64,000 bases of DNA from Planctomycetales bacterium 71-10 (GTDB lineage Bacteria; Planctomycetota; Planctomycetia; Isosphaerales; Isosphaeraceae): the NCBI GenBank assembly GCA_001898385.1, contig MKTT01000067.1, positions 48,264 to 112,263 on the forward strand, written 5' to 3'. Below, one piece after another: positions 33,828 to 43,897 of the stretch. Under the pieces are notes generated by a model that saw only the letters and a list, made by a program, of their open reading frames with translations, was not told the DNA's origin and did no database searches. Position 1 is the stretch's first letter; every line of letters starts with the position of its first letter. The translations under genes were made by a program, and so were the position numbers.

Positions 33828-34934
33828 ATGCCCGACGCCCCCCTCGACCCCCGCGCCCACCTGCCGGAGCTTCCCGAACGCCGGGACTGGGGGATCGGCG
33901 TCGTCGGGGCCGGCTTCATCGTCCGGGACTGCCACCTGCCGGCGTATCGCGAGGCCGGGTTCCCCGCGACCGCGATCACCTCGCGCACCGAGGCCGCGGC
34001 CCGGGAGGTCGCGGCGCTCCGCGGCGTGCCGAAGGTCTTCCCGACGCTCGAAGCCATGCTCGACGACCCGGCGATCGAGGTCGTCGACGTCGCCGTCCCG
34101 CCGGCCGAGCAGCCGGGCGTGATCCGTCGGATCCTCGCCCATCCCCGCAAGGTCCGGGGGATCCTGGCGCAGAAGCCCTTGGCCCTGTCGCTGGCCGAGG
34201 CCCGCGCGCTGGTCGACGCCTGCGACGCCGCCGGCGTGGCCCTCCAGGTGAACCACAACATGCGGCACGACCACTCGGTCCGGGCCCTGAAATGGCTGCT
34301 GGACCGGGGCGTCCTGGGCGATCCCGTGCTGGCGACGATCGAGATGCGCGCCATCCTCCACTGGATGCCCTGGGCCCGCGACGGCCGGTCGCTCTCGACG
34401 TTCATCATGAGCATCCATCACCTGGACACGATGCGGTACTGGCTGGGCGACCCCGAGCGGGTCCTGGCCAGCACCCGGCCCGACCCGCGCACGAAGTTCG
34501 CGCACGCCGACGGGATCAACCTGACGATCCTGGAGTACGCGAGCGGCGCCCGCGCGTCGTGCTGGGACGACGTCTGGGCCGGCCCCGCGCGCGAGGGCGC
34601 CGCCGCCGACCTGGGCGTGCGCTGGCGGTTCGAGGGGACCGAGGGCCTGGCGAAGGGGACGATCGGCTGGCCGTCGTGGCCCCGGCGCGCGCCCAGCACC
34701 CTCGACTACTCCACGGCCCGAGACGGCGGCGCGTGGCATCGCCCGCGATGGCCCCAGGCCTGGTTCCCCGACGCCTTCGCCGGGACGATGGCCGGCCTGC
34801 TGGCCGCCCTGGAGCGCGGGGGCGAGCCCGACATCCCCGGCCGCGACAACCTCAAGACCGTCGCCCTCTGCGAGGCCGTCCTGGCCGCCGCGACCGAGCA
34901 CCGAGTTGTATCGTTCGGCGACGCGGCCGGATAG
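33828..34934 (+). CDS. Gfo/Idh/MocA family oxidoreductase
   Basis: 368 residues. N-terminal nucleotide-binding fold GVVGAGFIVRDCHLPAYREAG (the family pattern GxGxxG with a short insert), followed by AITSRTEAAAREVAAL and the lysine-containing QKPLALSLAEARALVDAC with the EKP-like segment, and a HMRHDHS/IHHLDTMRYWLGD C-terminal domain. Such enzymes oxidise or reduce sugars or inositols with NAD(P); the substrate is unknown. It starts 27 bases after hemY and is likely co-transcribed, although functionally unrelated. Confidence 0.88.
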   Translation: MPDAPLDPRAHLPELPERRDWGIGVVGAGFIVRDCHLPAYREAGFPATAITSRTEAAAREVAALRGVPKVFPTLEAMLDDPAIEVVDVAVPPAEQPGVIRRILAHPRKVRGILAQKPLALSLAEARALVDACDAAGVALQVNHNMRHDHSVRALKWLLDRGVLGDPVLATIEMRAILHWMPWARDGRSLSTFIMSIHHLDTMRYWLGDPERVLASTRPDPRTKFAHADGINLTILEYASGARASCWDDVWAGPAREGAAADLGVRWRFEGTEGLAKGTIGWPSWPRRAPSTLDYSTARDGGAWHRPRWPQAWFPDAFAGTMAGLLAALERGGEPDIPGRDNLKTVALCEAVLAAATEHRVVSFGDAAG

Positions 34935-34982
34935 GATGAAAATAGACAACCGCGCCGGATTCTGGAGATGCCATCATAACGG

Positions 34983-35164
34983 CCTTCCCCCCCGGCGGGG
35001 GAAGGTGGCCCGGAGGGCCGGATGAGGGGGAGGACGCGTCAGACGGCCGTCGGATCTCGCGACGGCCGGCATGGGCGGGCCTTCGGGGCTCGAAGGCCCC
35101 TGTGCTTCGCATCCCCCTCATCGGACCGCTTCGCGGTCTGTCTTCCCCCGCGAGGGGGGAAGAC
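34983..35164. repeat. Dispersed two-hairpin repeat, two inverted copies
   Basis: 34983-35030 repeats the architecture seen at 4324-4368: CCTTCCCCC / GGGGGAAGG hairpin, then GGCCC-GGA-GGGCC, then GGATGAGGGGG. 35112-35164 is a diverged copy in reverse orientation, with GACCGC-TTC-GCGGTC and CTTCCCCC / GGGGGGAAG. They fill the 299-base gap between the oxidoreductase and the histidine kinase; the 80 bases between the copies encode nothing recognisable. Confidence 0.75.
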
Positions 35165-35233
35165 CGGCGGCGTCGAGATAACCTCGGGATCCGCGACGGT
35201 CGAGCGAACGTCCGCCTCTTCGGGCCCCCAGCC

Positions 35234-36823
35234 ATGGACACCGTGCTCTCGGCGGGACAAGGCGACGCCCCCGCGCTGCTGGCGGCCCTGCCGCCGGGGG
35301 TCGAGTGGGCGCTCGTCGCCCTCGCCTTCGCCGCCTCCGTGGCGATGGTCGCCGCGACGGCCCTGGCGCGGCGGGCGCGGGCCGAGGCGCACCGCATGGC
35401 GGCGATCGCCGGCGGGGCGGTCGAGCGGGTGGAGGAGGCGGAGCGCACCATCGACGAGATGGCCGCCGTCTACCGCTCCCTGGTCGAGACCCTGCCGCAA
35501 TCGTTCCTCCGCAAGGACCTGGAAGGCCGCTTCACGTTCGCCAACCAGCGGTTCTGCGACGAGCTGGGCCACCCCCGCGACGAGGTCGTCGGCCGGACCG
35601 ACTTCGACTTCTTCCCGCGCGAACTGGCCGAGAAGTATCGCGCCGACGACGCCCTGGTGGCCGTGACGGGCCGCGTCCTGGACGTGGTCGAGCAGCACGT
35701 CACGCCCCGCGGCGAGACGCTCCACGTCCAGGTGATGAAGACCCCGCTCTACGCCGCCGACGGCTCGCTCATCGGCACCCAGGCCATCTTCTGGGACGTC
35801 ACCGCCCGCATCCGCGCCGAGGAGCAGCTCCGCGAGAAGAACGCGGAGCTGGAGGGCCTCGCCCGCTCCGAGCACCAGGCGCACGAGGCCCTCAAGCAGG
35901 CCCAGAGCCTCCTCGTCCAGAACGAGAAGCTCGCCAGCCTGGGCCAGCTCGTCGCCGGCGTGGCCCACGAGATCAACAACCCCCTCGCCTTCGTCAGCAA
36001 CAACGTGGCCGTCCTGGAACGCGACCTGATCGACCTCCTGCGCCTGGTCGAGATCTACACGGAGAAGGCCGAGGCCGGCGACCGCCGCGACCCGGCGACG
36101 GCGGCCGAGGTCGAGGCCATCTCCGAGCGGATCGACCTGGGCTACTGCCTGGACAACTTCCCCCGCCTCATCGAGCGCACCCGCGAGGGCCTGCGGCGGA
36201 TCGAGCGGATCGTCAAGGAGCTGCGCCTCTTCGCCCGGGTCGACGAGGGGGAATGGAACGAGGTCGACCTCAACCCGGGCATCGAATCGTCGATCAACAT
36301 GGTGAAGGGCTATGCGCGGAAGAAGGGCGTGCAGATCGTCATGGACCTGGGCGCCCTGCCGGCCGTCCGCTGCCGCGCCGCGCGGATCCACCAGGTCATC
36401 CTCAACCTGCTGACCAACGCGATCGACGCCTGCCGCGACGACGGCCAGGTCACGGTCCGCACCGAGACCGAGGCCGACGCGATGGGCGTGCGCGTGGACA
36501 TCGACGACAACGGCGGCGGCATCCCGCCGGAGATCCGCGAGCGGATCTTCGACCCGTTCTTCACCACCAAGCCGCTCGGCCAGGGGACGGGCCTGGGGCT
36601 CTCGATCAGCTACGGGATCGTCCAGGAGCACAACGGGCGGATCGAGGTGCAGTCGACCGTCGGCTACGGGTCGTGCTTCTCCGTCCACCTTCCGCTGGAG
36701 CCGGCGAGGTCCCCCTACGCGGCCGCCGCCCCCGCCCGCGAGGCGGCGAAGCGGCCCGTGGTCGAGGAGCGCGTCCCGCAGGCGGCCCTCGTCGACGGCA
36801 GGCCGCCGGAGGGGCCGCCTTGA
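35234..36823 (+). CDS. PAS-domain sensor histidine kinase
   Basis: 529 residues from the ATG at 35234. One membrane helix (about residues 25-45, [19 protein letters not shown]) precedes a PAS domain (about 75-190, [20 protein letters not shown], ending [10 protein letters not shown]), a coiled coil, and a HisKA-type H-box with [12 protein letters not shown] (His245). The ATPase domain shows the N-box [15 protein letters not shown]1 [20 protein letters not shown] and G2 [13 protein letters not shown]. No response regulator is adjacent. The stop overlaps the start of the downstream permease (TTGA), so the two may be functionally paired. Confidence 0.93.
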   Translation: MDTVLSAGQGDAPALLAALPPGVEWALVALAFAASVAMVAATALARRARAEAHRMAAIAGGAVERVEEAERTIDEMAAVYRSLVETLPQSFLRKDLEGRFTFANQRFCDELGHPRDEVVGRTDFDFFPRELAEKYRADDALVAVTGRVLDVVEQHVTPRGETLHVQVMKTPLYAADGSLIGTQAIFWDVTARIRAEEQLREKNAELEGLARSEHQAHEALKQAQSLLVQNEKLASLGQLVAGVAHEINNPLAFVSNNVAVLERDLIDLLRLVEIYTEKAEAGDRRDPATAAEVEAISERIDLGYCLDNFPRLIERTREGLRRIERIVKELRLFARVDEGEWNEVDLNPGIESSINMVKGYARKKGVQIVMDLGALPAVRCRAARIHQVILNLLTNAIDACRDDGQVTVRTETEADAMGVRVDIDDNGGGIPPEIRERIFDPFFTTKPLGQGTGLGLSISYGIVQEHNGRIEVQSTVGYGSCFSVHLPLEPARSPYAAAAPAREAAKRPVVEERVPQAALVDGRPPEGPP

Positions 36824-38463
36824 CGGGGAGGCTCGCCGGATCGCTCGTCCTGGCGGGGCTGACGATCCTGGTATACTGGCCGGCCGCCGCGACGGTCCTC
36901 GAAGCCGCCCGGCCGACGGCCGACGTCGCCGCGCCCGCCGCGCTCGACCCGACGGCGACCGCGGCCGTCGCGGCGGACTCCGGGGGTGTGGCCCGGCCCG
37001 CCCGACTGGCGCTGGAGACCCTGATCGTCGCCGCCGGCGCCGAGGCCCTGGCGATGCCCGTCGGCGTCGCGCTCGCCCTGCTGCTGTTCCGCACCGACGC
37101 CTGGGGCCGCCGGCCGCTGCTGGCGGCGCTGGGGCTCGCGCTGTTCGTGCCGCTCCCGCTGCACGCGACGGCCTGGCTGGGGGCGTTCGGAGACGCCGGC
37201 CGGATGCAGGCGTTCGGCGTCCGGCCGTTCCTGGTCGGCCGGACGGGCGTGGTCGTCGTCTCGGCGATGGCCGCGCTCCCCTGGGTCGTCCTCCTCTCCG
37301 GCGTCGGCCTGCGGCTGGTGGAGCCCGAACTGGAGGAGGCCGCCCTGCTCGACATGCCGGCCCGTCGCGTGCTGTGGTCCGTGACAATCCGCCGCGGCCT
37401 GGGGGCGATCGCCGCCGCCGCGCTGGCCGTGGCGGTCCTGACGGCCGGCGACATGACCGTGACCGACCTGCTGCAAGTCCGGACCTATGCGGAAGAAGCC
37501 TACGTCCAGTTCACGCTGGGGAACGGGCCCGCCGGCGCCGCGGCCGTCGCGCTCCCGCCGCTGGTCGTCCTGGGGGCCGGCGTGTTCGTCCTCGCGCGGG
37601 CGCTGGGTCGCGACGCCCCTGCGCGGCCGGCGTCGGCGTTCGGCCGGGCGAAGGTCTGGCGGCTCGGGCCCTGGCGGATCCCGCTGGGGGCGGCGGCGGT
37701 CGCGATCGCGGGGGCCGTGCTGGCGTTGCCGCTGGGAGGGCTGGTCTGGAGGGCCGGGCGGGTCGGCGGGCGGGCGACGCTCGGCGCGCCGCCGTCGTGG
37801 TCGCCCGCCGGGCTCGTCGTCACGCTCCGCGCGGCGGCCGAGGAGTGCATCGACCCGATCGCGACCAGCGCCCTGCTGGCGGCCGTCGCCGCGACGTTCG
37901 CCGTCGCCCTGGCCTGGGGGCTCGGCTGGCTGGGGCGCGATTCGCGGGCCTGGCGCGGCGTCGCGCTGCTGACGGTCGCCTTGACGCTCGCCGCGCCGGG
38001 GCCGGTGGCGGGGATGGCGCTCCTGCTGGCGTACCGGACGGTCGACGCGATCTACGACGCGCCGGCGATCGTCGTCCTGGCGATGGCCGCGCGGACGCTG
38101 CCCTACGCCGTGCTGATCCTCTGGCCGGCCCTGCGGGCGCTGCCGCGCGAGCAGCTCGACGCCGCGGCGGTGGACGGCTGGGGGCCGGCCGCGCGGGCCT
38201 GGCGGGTGGCGCTGCCGCTCTCGCGGCGGGCGACGGCCGCGGCGTGGGCGTCGTGCTTCGTCCTGGCCGTGGGCGAGCTTCCGGCGACGAACCTCCTGGC
38301 GCCGCCGGGGGTCGACACGATCAGCCAGCTCATCTGGAGCCTGCTGCACACCGGCGTCGAGAGCCACCTCGCGGGCGTCGCCCTGGTCACGCTGTCCGCC
38401 GTGGCCGCGGCCGGCGGCCTGGCGGCCGTCCTGCTGAGGAATGCCGTGTCGCGGGGCCCGTGA
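36820..38463 (+). CDS. Two-domain ABC transporter permease (iron/thiamine type)
   Basis: 547 residues from a TTG that overlaps the kinase stop by four bases, with GGAGGGG just upstream. About 12 hydrophobic segments. The binding-protein-dependent permease loop motif is seen twice: EEAALLDMPARRVLWSVTIR in the first half and AAAVDGWGPAARAWRVALPL in the second, as in FbpB/ThiP-like fused permeases that work with a periplasmic binding protein and an ATPase. Neither partner is in the window. Coupling to a sensor kinase is unusual. A ferric-iron or thiamine substrate is only a family-level guess. Confidence 0.85.
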   Translation: MTGRLAGSLVLAGLTILVYWPAAATVLEAARPTADVAAPAALDPTATAAVAADSGGVARPARLALETLIVAAGAEALAMPVGVALALLLFRTDAWGRRPLLAALGLALFVPLPLHATAWLGAFGDAGRMQAFGVRPFLVGRTGVVVVSAMAALPWVVLLSGVGLRLVEPELEEAALLDMPARRVLWSVTIRRGLGAIAAAALAVAVLTAGDMTVTDLLQVRTYAEEAYVQFTLGNGPAGAAAVALPPLVVLGAGVFVLARALGRDAPARPASAFGRAKVWRLGPWRIPLGAAAVAIAGAVLALPLGGLVWRAGRVGGRATLGAPPSWSPAGLVVTLRAAAEECIDPIATSALLAAVAATFAVALAWGLGWLGRDSRAWRGVALLTVALTLAAPGPVAGMALLLAYRTVDAIYDAPAIVVLAMAARTLPYAVLILWPALRALPREQLDAAAVDGWGPAARAWRVALPLSRRATAAAWASCFVLAVGELPATNLLAPPGVDTISQLIWSLLHTGVESHLAGVALVTLSAVAAAGGLAAVLLRNAVSRGP

Positions 38464-38523
38464 CGAGTGTAAGATGGACGGCCGGCCGGAGGAGATCGGG
38501 ACCCCTCGCCCTGGGAGCGTGGC

Positions 38524-40305
38524 ATGGCGATGCAGGACGCGTTCGGCCCGGTGTTCGCTTGCGAATGGCTCCGCGCCTCGCGGAGATGGCAGTTGTACGC
38601 CGCCCGCGCGGCGTTCGTCGGCGTGATCCTCGGCGGCCTGCTCGTGCTCTGGGAATCGCTGGCCCGGCGGCCCGACGGCATGGACCTGCGCGAGATCGCC
38701 GCGTTCGGCCGCTCGGTCTCCTGGACGGTCGCCTTCGTCGAGCTGACGCTCCTCCTGCTGGCGGCCCCGGCGGCGACGGCCGGCTCGATCTGCCTGGACA
38801 AGGCGCGGGGCTCCCTCATCCAGGTCATGGCGACCGACCTGACCGACTCGGAGATCGTCCTGGGCAAGCTCGCCGTCGGGCTGATCCCGGTGGTCGGCCT
38901 GGTGTTCTGCGCCTTCCCGGTGCAGATGCTCGCCTCGCTCCTGGGAGGCTCCGACCCGGCCGCGCTGTTCGGGACGCTCCAGGTCGCGCTGGGGTCGGCC
39001 GTGCTGGGCTGCACGCTGGCGTTCGCGCTCTCGGTCTGGGGGCGGAAGGTGCACGAGGTGCTGAGCGCGACGTACCTGGTCATCGTCCTTTGGGTCGTGA
39101 TCCTGCCGTTCCTCGGGAGCGCCGCGAGGATCGCCGGCTGGTCGACGCTGGGATGGTGGGGCGAGGCCCTGTACCTCCTGGAATGGGTGACGCCCTACGC
39201 CCTGATCCAGCCCTTGTACAACGAGACGGCCGCGGCCCGCCTGGGGAGGACCTCGCTGTTCCTGGGGGCCTGCCTGGGGCTGTCCGCGCTCCTGACGCTG
39301 GCGACGATCCTGCGGATTCGCCCGGTCACGCTGAACTCGCGCGGGGAGGCCGCCCCAACGGAGGGCCGATGGGCTCGTCTCGGCCGGCTGCGGCTGCCTT
39401 CGCCGCTGCCGTCGCCGTCGCTGGACGCCAACCCGGTCCTCTGGCGCGAGTGGAGCCGCATGCGTCCGTCGCGGTGGATGCGCGTCACCTGGGCGGCCTA
39501 CGCCGCGTGCGCCCTGGGCGGGACGGCCCTGGCCCTGATGGACGTGGTCGCGGGGGTCGGCGGCGTGGGCGAGATCGCCGTCTTCACGAACATGCTGCTG
39601 ATCGTGGTCGGGCTGCTGCTCCTGAGCGTGCGGGCGGCGACGTCGCTGTCGGAGGAGCGGATCCGGGGGAGCCTGGACGTCCTGCTGACCACGCCGATGA
39701 CGACGTCGGAGATCCTGGCCGGCAAGTGGTGGGGGACGTTCCGGATCGTCCCGGGCCTGGCGTTCCTCCCCGGCCTGATCGTGGGCGTCGGATGCCTGAA
39801 GTCCGGGAACTGGGCGCATGGCGCGGGGCTCGTCGCGCTGATCCACGCGTACGGCGCGGCGGTGACGAGCGCCGGGCTGGCGCTGGCCGTCTGGATCCCG
39901 CGCCAGGGGCGGGCGCTGGCGGCCTGCGTGGGGCTGTACGCCGTGGCCTGCGTGGGCTGGTTCGTCGTCGCGATCGCGCTGCTCGGAAACGACACCGCGG
40001 CCCCGATCGTCCTGATCGGCTCGCCGCTCTGGGGGGCGATCTGCGGGACCGTGCCGGCGATCGGCCAGCACCTGGGGCCGGCCCCGTTCGACGAGCTGGT
40101 GCCGCTGGGCCTGGCCGTCTGGTCGCTGTTCTACTTCGTCGCGGCGATCGGCCTGTTCGCGGCGGCCTGCCTGACGTTCGACCGCTGCCTGGGCCGCGCG
40201 CCGGGGCGGAGCGTCCACGAGCCGGAAGGGCCGCCGCTGCTCGCCCTGTTCCCCAGCTTCCGCCGCGAGCCGACGGCGGCGATCCTGGAGGAGGCGCGGC
40301 CATGA
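38524..40305 (+). CDS. ABC-2-type permease paralogue 1
   Basis: 593 residues with about 12 membrane segments in two similar halves. Each half carries a cytoplasmic loop of the ABC-2 permease kind: KARGSLIQVMATDLTDSEIV in half 1 and RIRGSLDVLLTTPMTTSEIL in half 2, each followed by a GK pair. Such permeases need an ATP-binding subunit, which is not in the window. It is the first of three tandem paralogues; the next gene overlaps its stop (ATGA). Upstream at 38470 TAAGAT may be a -10 box. Confidence 0.85.
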   Translation: MAMQDAFGPVFACEWLRASRRWQLYAARAAFVGVILGGLLVLWESLARRPDGMDLREIAAFGRSVSWTVAFVELTLLLLAAPAATAGSICLDKARGSLIQVMATDLTDSEIVLGKLAVGLIPVVGLVFCAFPVQMLASLLGGSDPAALFGTLQVALGSAVLGCTLAFALSVWGRKVHEVLSATYLVIVLWVVILPFLGSAARIAGWSTLGWWGEALYLLEWVTPYALIQPLYNETAAARLGRTSLFLGACLGLSALLTLATILRIRPVTLNSRGEAAPTEGRWARLGRLRLPSPLPSPSLDANPVLWREWSRMRPSRWMRVTWAAYAACALGGTALALMDVVAGVGGVGEIAVFTNMLLIVVGLLLLSVRAATSLSEERIRGSLDVLLTTPMTTSEILAGKWWGTFRIVPGLAFLPGLIVGVGCLKSGNWAHGAGLVALIHAYGAAVTSAGLALAVWIPRQGRALAACVGLYAVACVGWFVVAIALLGNDTAAPIVLIGSPLWGAICGTVPAIGQHLGPAPFDELVPLGLAVWSLFYFVAAIGLFAAACLTFDRCLGRAPGRSVHEPEGPPLLALFPSFRREPTAAILEEARP

Positions 40306-42083
40306 GGTTCGGGATCGGGCCGGGCCCGGTGTTCGCGTATGAGTGGCTGCGGATCTCGCGGCGGCGGTCGATGTATCTCGTGCGGGCGGCGGCCGTGGCG
40401 GCGGTCCTCCTCAGCATGCTGACGGCGTGGTCGCCGATGCGGTCCGCCCACGCCGAAATGGACCGGATGATCCTGGTCGCGATGGGGCAGGCGATCGCGA
40501 TGGCCGTCGGCCTCGCCGAGCTGACGTTCCTCCTCCTCGTCGCGCCGGCGGCGACGGCCGGCGCCGTCTGCCTGGACAGGGCGCGCGGGGCGCTCGTCCA
40601 GGTCATGGCGACTGACCTGACCGACTCGGAGATCGTCCTGGGCAAGCTCGCCGCGGCTCTGCTGCCGGTCGCGGGCCTGGTGGCGGCGCTGCTGCCGGTG
40701 AAGATGCTGGGCTCGCTGCTGGGGGGCGTCGAGCCGATGGCGATGTTCGGCTCGTCGGCGGTCGCCCTGGCGACGGCCGTCCTGGCGAGCACGCTGGCGT
40801 TCTCGCTCTCGGTCTGGGGGCGGAAGCCGCACGAGGTTTTGAGCGCGGCCTACCTGATCCTCCTGGCCTGGATCGGGGCGCCCATCTTGTTCGAGCTGGC
40901 GACGGTCCCGCTGAGGGACGGCCTCCCCTGGGTCCGGATGGCGCTGTGGCGGGCGGCGCTCGCGTCGAATCCCTACAATCACATGTCGCCGGAGTTCAAT
41001 GAGGTTCAGTCGGATTACCTGACGAGGGTCGGCGTGTTCGCGGGCGTCTGCCTGGCGGTCTCGGCCCTGCTGGCCCTGGCGACGACCCTGGGGATCCGCC
41101 GCGCCGTGCTGACGACGAAAGACCACTCGGAAGCGAGCCTGCCCCGCCGGGCGTGGCCGACGCTCCGCCTCCCCTCGATCCTGCCGGCGCCGTCGCTGGA
41201 CGCGAACCCGGTTTTATGGAGGGAGTGGAGCCGGTCGCGACCATCGCCGGCGATGCGATATGTCTGGGGCTTTTACGTCCTGCTCGCCCTGTCCCTGGCG
41301 ACGGCCTCCCTCTCGGCGTTCCCACAAGCGGGCGTGCGGGCGCGAGAGACCCCCACCCTGTCGACCATGATCCTGGTGGGGGTCGGCCTGCTGCTGCTGA
41401 GCGCGCGGGCGGCGACGTCGCTCTCCGAGGAGCGGGCGCGCGGCAGCCTGGACGTGCTGATGTCCACGCCGATGACGACGCCGGAGATCCTGGCCGGCAA
41501 GTGGTGGGGGACGTTCCGGCTGGTCCCGTCCCTGATCTTCCTGCCGGCGCTCCTCGCGTATCTGTCCACGCTGATGACGGACGGCTGGCTCGTCTACCTG
41601 CTGACCGTGGGATACCTGCTGGCCTGCGGCGCGGCGCTGACCGGCCTGGGCCTGGCCTTCTCGGTCTGGATCCCCCACCAGGGGCGGGCGCTGGCGATGA
41701 GCATGGGGGGCTACGTCGCGATGGCCCTGGGGCCGCTCCTGCTGGCGATGGTCGTCGACTCCCGCCCCGGCGGCCACGACGGGGAGATGCTGGCCGTCGG
41801 CTGCCCGATCTACGGGTCGGCGGCGGGGATGATCTACGCCTTCAACCCCGGCCCGACCCCGTACCGATTCCGCGACGCGCTCCCTTACTGCCTGGCGTCC
41901 TGGGGAGTATTCTATGCGTGCGTGGCGACGGGGGCCTACCTGGCCGCCTGCCTGACGTTCGACCGCTGCCTGGGCCGCGCGGCGAGCCCGGAGGACGGCG
42001 AGGCCCTGCGCGAGCACCTCCGCGCCCTGCGGCCCCGGTTCGGCCGCGGGCGCGAGCCGGCCGCGGCGGCCGAGTCGACCTGA
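40302..42083 (+). CDS. ABC-2-type permease paralogue 2
   Basis: 593 residues, the same length and layout as paralogue 1: opening PGPVFAYEWLRISRRRSMYL, half-1 loop RARGALVQVMATDLTDSEIV, and half-2 loop RARGSLDVLMSTPMTTPEIL. Start ATG overlaps the stop of paralogue 1 by four bases. The segment encoding MATDLTDSEIVLGKLA differs by one base (C to T) from the other two copies, so the three genes share near-identical blocks. Differences lie mainly in the linker region before SLDANPVLWREW. Confidence 0.85.
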   Translation: MRFGIGPGPVFAYEWLRISRRRSMYLVRAAAVAAVLLSMLTAWSPMRSAHAEMDRMILVAMGQAIAMAVGLAELTFLLLVAPAATAGAVCLDRARGALVQVMATDLTDSEIVLGKLAAALLPVAGLVAALLPVKMLGSLLGGVEPMAMFGSSAVALATAVLASTLAFSLSVWGRKPHEVLSAAYLILLAWIGAPILFELATVPLRDGLPWVRMALWRAALASNPYNHMSPEFNEVQSDYLTRVGVFAGVCLAVSALLALATTLGIRRAVLTTKDHSEASLPRRAWPTLRLPSILPAPSLDANPVLWREWSRSRPSPAMRYVWGFYVLLALSLATASLSAFPQAGVRARETPTLSTMILVGVGLLLLSARAATSLSEERARGSLDVLMSTPMTTPEILAGKWWGTFRLVPSLIFLPALLAYLSTLMTDGWLVYLLTVGYLLACGAALTGLGLAFSVWIPHQGRALAMSMGGYVAMALGPLLLAMVVDSRPGGHDGEMLAVGCPIYGSAAGMIYAFNPGPTPYRFRDALPYCLASWGVFYACVATGAYLAACLTFDRCLGRAASPEDGEALREHLRALRPRFGRGREPAAAAEST

Positions 42084-42105
42084 CCCGGATCGAGGAGCGT
42101 CCCGG

Positions 42106-43854
42106 ATGGCGAGCCTGCGGATCGGCCCCGGCCCCGTCTTCGCCTGCGAGTGGCTGCGGATCTCGCGGCGCTGGCAGCTCTACGCCGCGCGGTCGCTGTC
42201 CATCGGCCTGGTGCTGCTGGGCCTGGCCTTCACCTGGGGCTCGTGGTCGGGCCGCGAGGCCGAGGTCGACCTGGCGCTGCTGGCCTTCCTCGGCCAGATC
42301 ATCTACGCGACCATCGCCACCATCGAATTGACCCTGGTCCTCGTCGCCGCCCCCGCCGCGACGGCCGGCTCGGTCTGCCTGGACAAGGCCCGAGGCTCGC
42401 TGATCCAGGTGATGGCGACCGACCTGACCGACTCGGAGATCGTCCTGGGCAAGCTCGCCGCGGCGCTCCTGCCGGTGGTCGGCCTGGTCTTCAGCGTGCT
42501 CCCCGTGCTGATGCTGGCGTCGCTGCTGGGGGGCATCGACCCGATGCTGCTGCTGGGCTCGTTCCTGATCACGCTGGCGACGGCCGTCCTGGCCTGCACC
42601 CTGGCGTTCACCCTCTCGGTCTGGGGGAAGAAGACGCACGAGGTCCTGGGGGCGACGTACCTGATCCTGCTGGCGTGGCTCGCGCTGGTCCCTTTCTTCG
42701 GGGCCATGCTGCTCCAGGCGGTGGGGTACGGGGGGGGCGTCCAGCAGTGGATGGAACTCGTCTGGAGGGGCAACCCTTACGGCCTGATGTATCCCGACTA
42801 CAACCAGCCCTCGGCCGAGCATCTCATCCCCGTCGCGATCTACGCGGCGGCTTGCCTGGGGCTCTCGGCGGCGATGGCCGTCGCGTGCATCGGGACCATC
42901 CGGCCGGCGGCCCTGAAACAGCGGGCCGAAGGGGGGACGACGGCGCGTCGACGCCGGCTCCTCCCGCGGCTCCCGTCGCTCCTGCCGGCCCCCTCGCTCG
43001 ACGCCAACCCGGTGCTCTGGCGCGAGTGGTGCCGGGCCCGGCCCTCGCGCTGGGGGCGGTTCGTCGCGGGTGGCTACGGGCTGTTCGCGATCATGCTGGC
43101 CGGGCTGGCGATCTGGGAGGCCAACGCCCGGCCGAGCATGTTCGGCGAGATGACGTTCCTCGCCAACGTCTACATCGTGTCGGTCGGCCTGCTGCTGATG
43201 AGCGTGCGGGCGTCGACGGCGCTGTCGGAGGAGCGGGTGCGCGGCAGCCTGGACGTGCTGCTGACGACCCCGATGCCGACGACGGCCATCATGGCCGGCA
43301 AGTGGTGGGGGACGTTCCGGGGCGTCGCGCCGCTCCTGCTCCTCCCGGCGCTGATCGCGGCCGGCCCGTGCCTGAGGTCGTGGCGATGGCCGCACCTGGC
43401 GGCGTACCTGGGCCTGATCGCCAGCTACGCGGCCCTGACGACGAGCGCGGGCCTGGCGATCGCCGTGCGGGCGGCGCGGCAGGGCCGGGCCGTCGGCCTC
43501 GGCGTGGGGCTGTACGCCGCGTCCTGCATCGGCTGGCCGATCCTCACGGCGCTGTCCCGGCAGGGCGACCACGGCCTGATCTTCCTGCTCGGCTCGCCGA
43601 TCGCCGGTGCCGTGATGGGGTCGTCGGCGGTGATCGCCGCCGAGGCCAGCGATTGGCCGGCGCGGGCGCTCATCCACTGCACGATCTGGGGGGCGCTGCA
43701 ATTCGGCGTCGCGCTCCTCTTGTTCCGCCTCGCCTGCGAGTCGTTCGACGAGAAGCTGGGGCGGGCCGCCGACCCCGCCGAGCGAAACGTCCCCTGGCGG
43801 TTCGCCCGCGCCCTGATCCCCCGCTTCCGCGCCGAGCCCGACGAGGCCGCCTGA
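42106..43854 (+). CDS. ABC-2-type permease paralogue 3
   Basis: 582 residues, third copy with the same two-half layout (KARGSLIQVMATDLTDSEIV; RVRGSLDVLLTTPMPTTAIM). It starts 22 bases after paralogue 2. The protein opens PGPVFACEWLRISRRWQLYA, closer to paralogue 1 in this segment than paralogue 2. Together the three encode six ABC-2 modules on one likely transcript. A complex of two or three of them with one ATPase encoded elsewhere is possible. Confidence 0.85.
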   Translation: MASLRIGPGPVFACEWLRISRRWQLYAARSLSIGLVLLGLAFTWGSWSGREAEVDLALLAFLGQIIYATIATIELTLVLVAAPAATAGSVCLDKARGSLIQVMATDLTDSEIVLGKLAAALLPVVGLVFSVLPVLMLASLLGGIDPMLLLGSFLITLATAVLACTLAFTLSVWGKKTHEVLGATYLILLAWLALVPFFGAMLLQAVGYGGGVQQWMELVWRGNPYGLMYPDYNQPSAEHLIPVAIYAAACLGLSAAMAVACIGTIRPAALKQRAEGGTTARRRRLLPRLPSLLPAPSLDANPVLWREWCRARPSRWGRFVAGGYGLFAIMLAGLAIWEANARPSMFGEMTFLANVYIVSVGLLLMSVRASTALSEERVRGSLDVLLTTPMPTTAIMAGKWWGTFRGVAPLLLLPALIAAGPCLRSWRWPHLAAYLGLIASYAALTTSAGLAIAVRAARQGRAVGLGVGLYAASCIGWPILTALSRQGDHGLIFLLGSPIAGAVMGSSAVIAAEASDWPARALIHCTIWGALQFGVALLLFRLACESFDEKLGRAADPAERNVPWRFARALIPRFRAEPDEAA

Positions 43855-43897
43855 GCCGGGCGGGGGGGGGAGAGGCTCCCGTCGATCCTCGCGCCGC

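Noticed and set aside
35305..36819. A longer N-terminal extension of the ABC permease
   Set aside because: The frame is open through the histidine-kinase gene but reads Arg/Pro-rich shadow sequence; the membrane protein begins sensibly at the TTG at 36820 with a good ribosome site.
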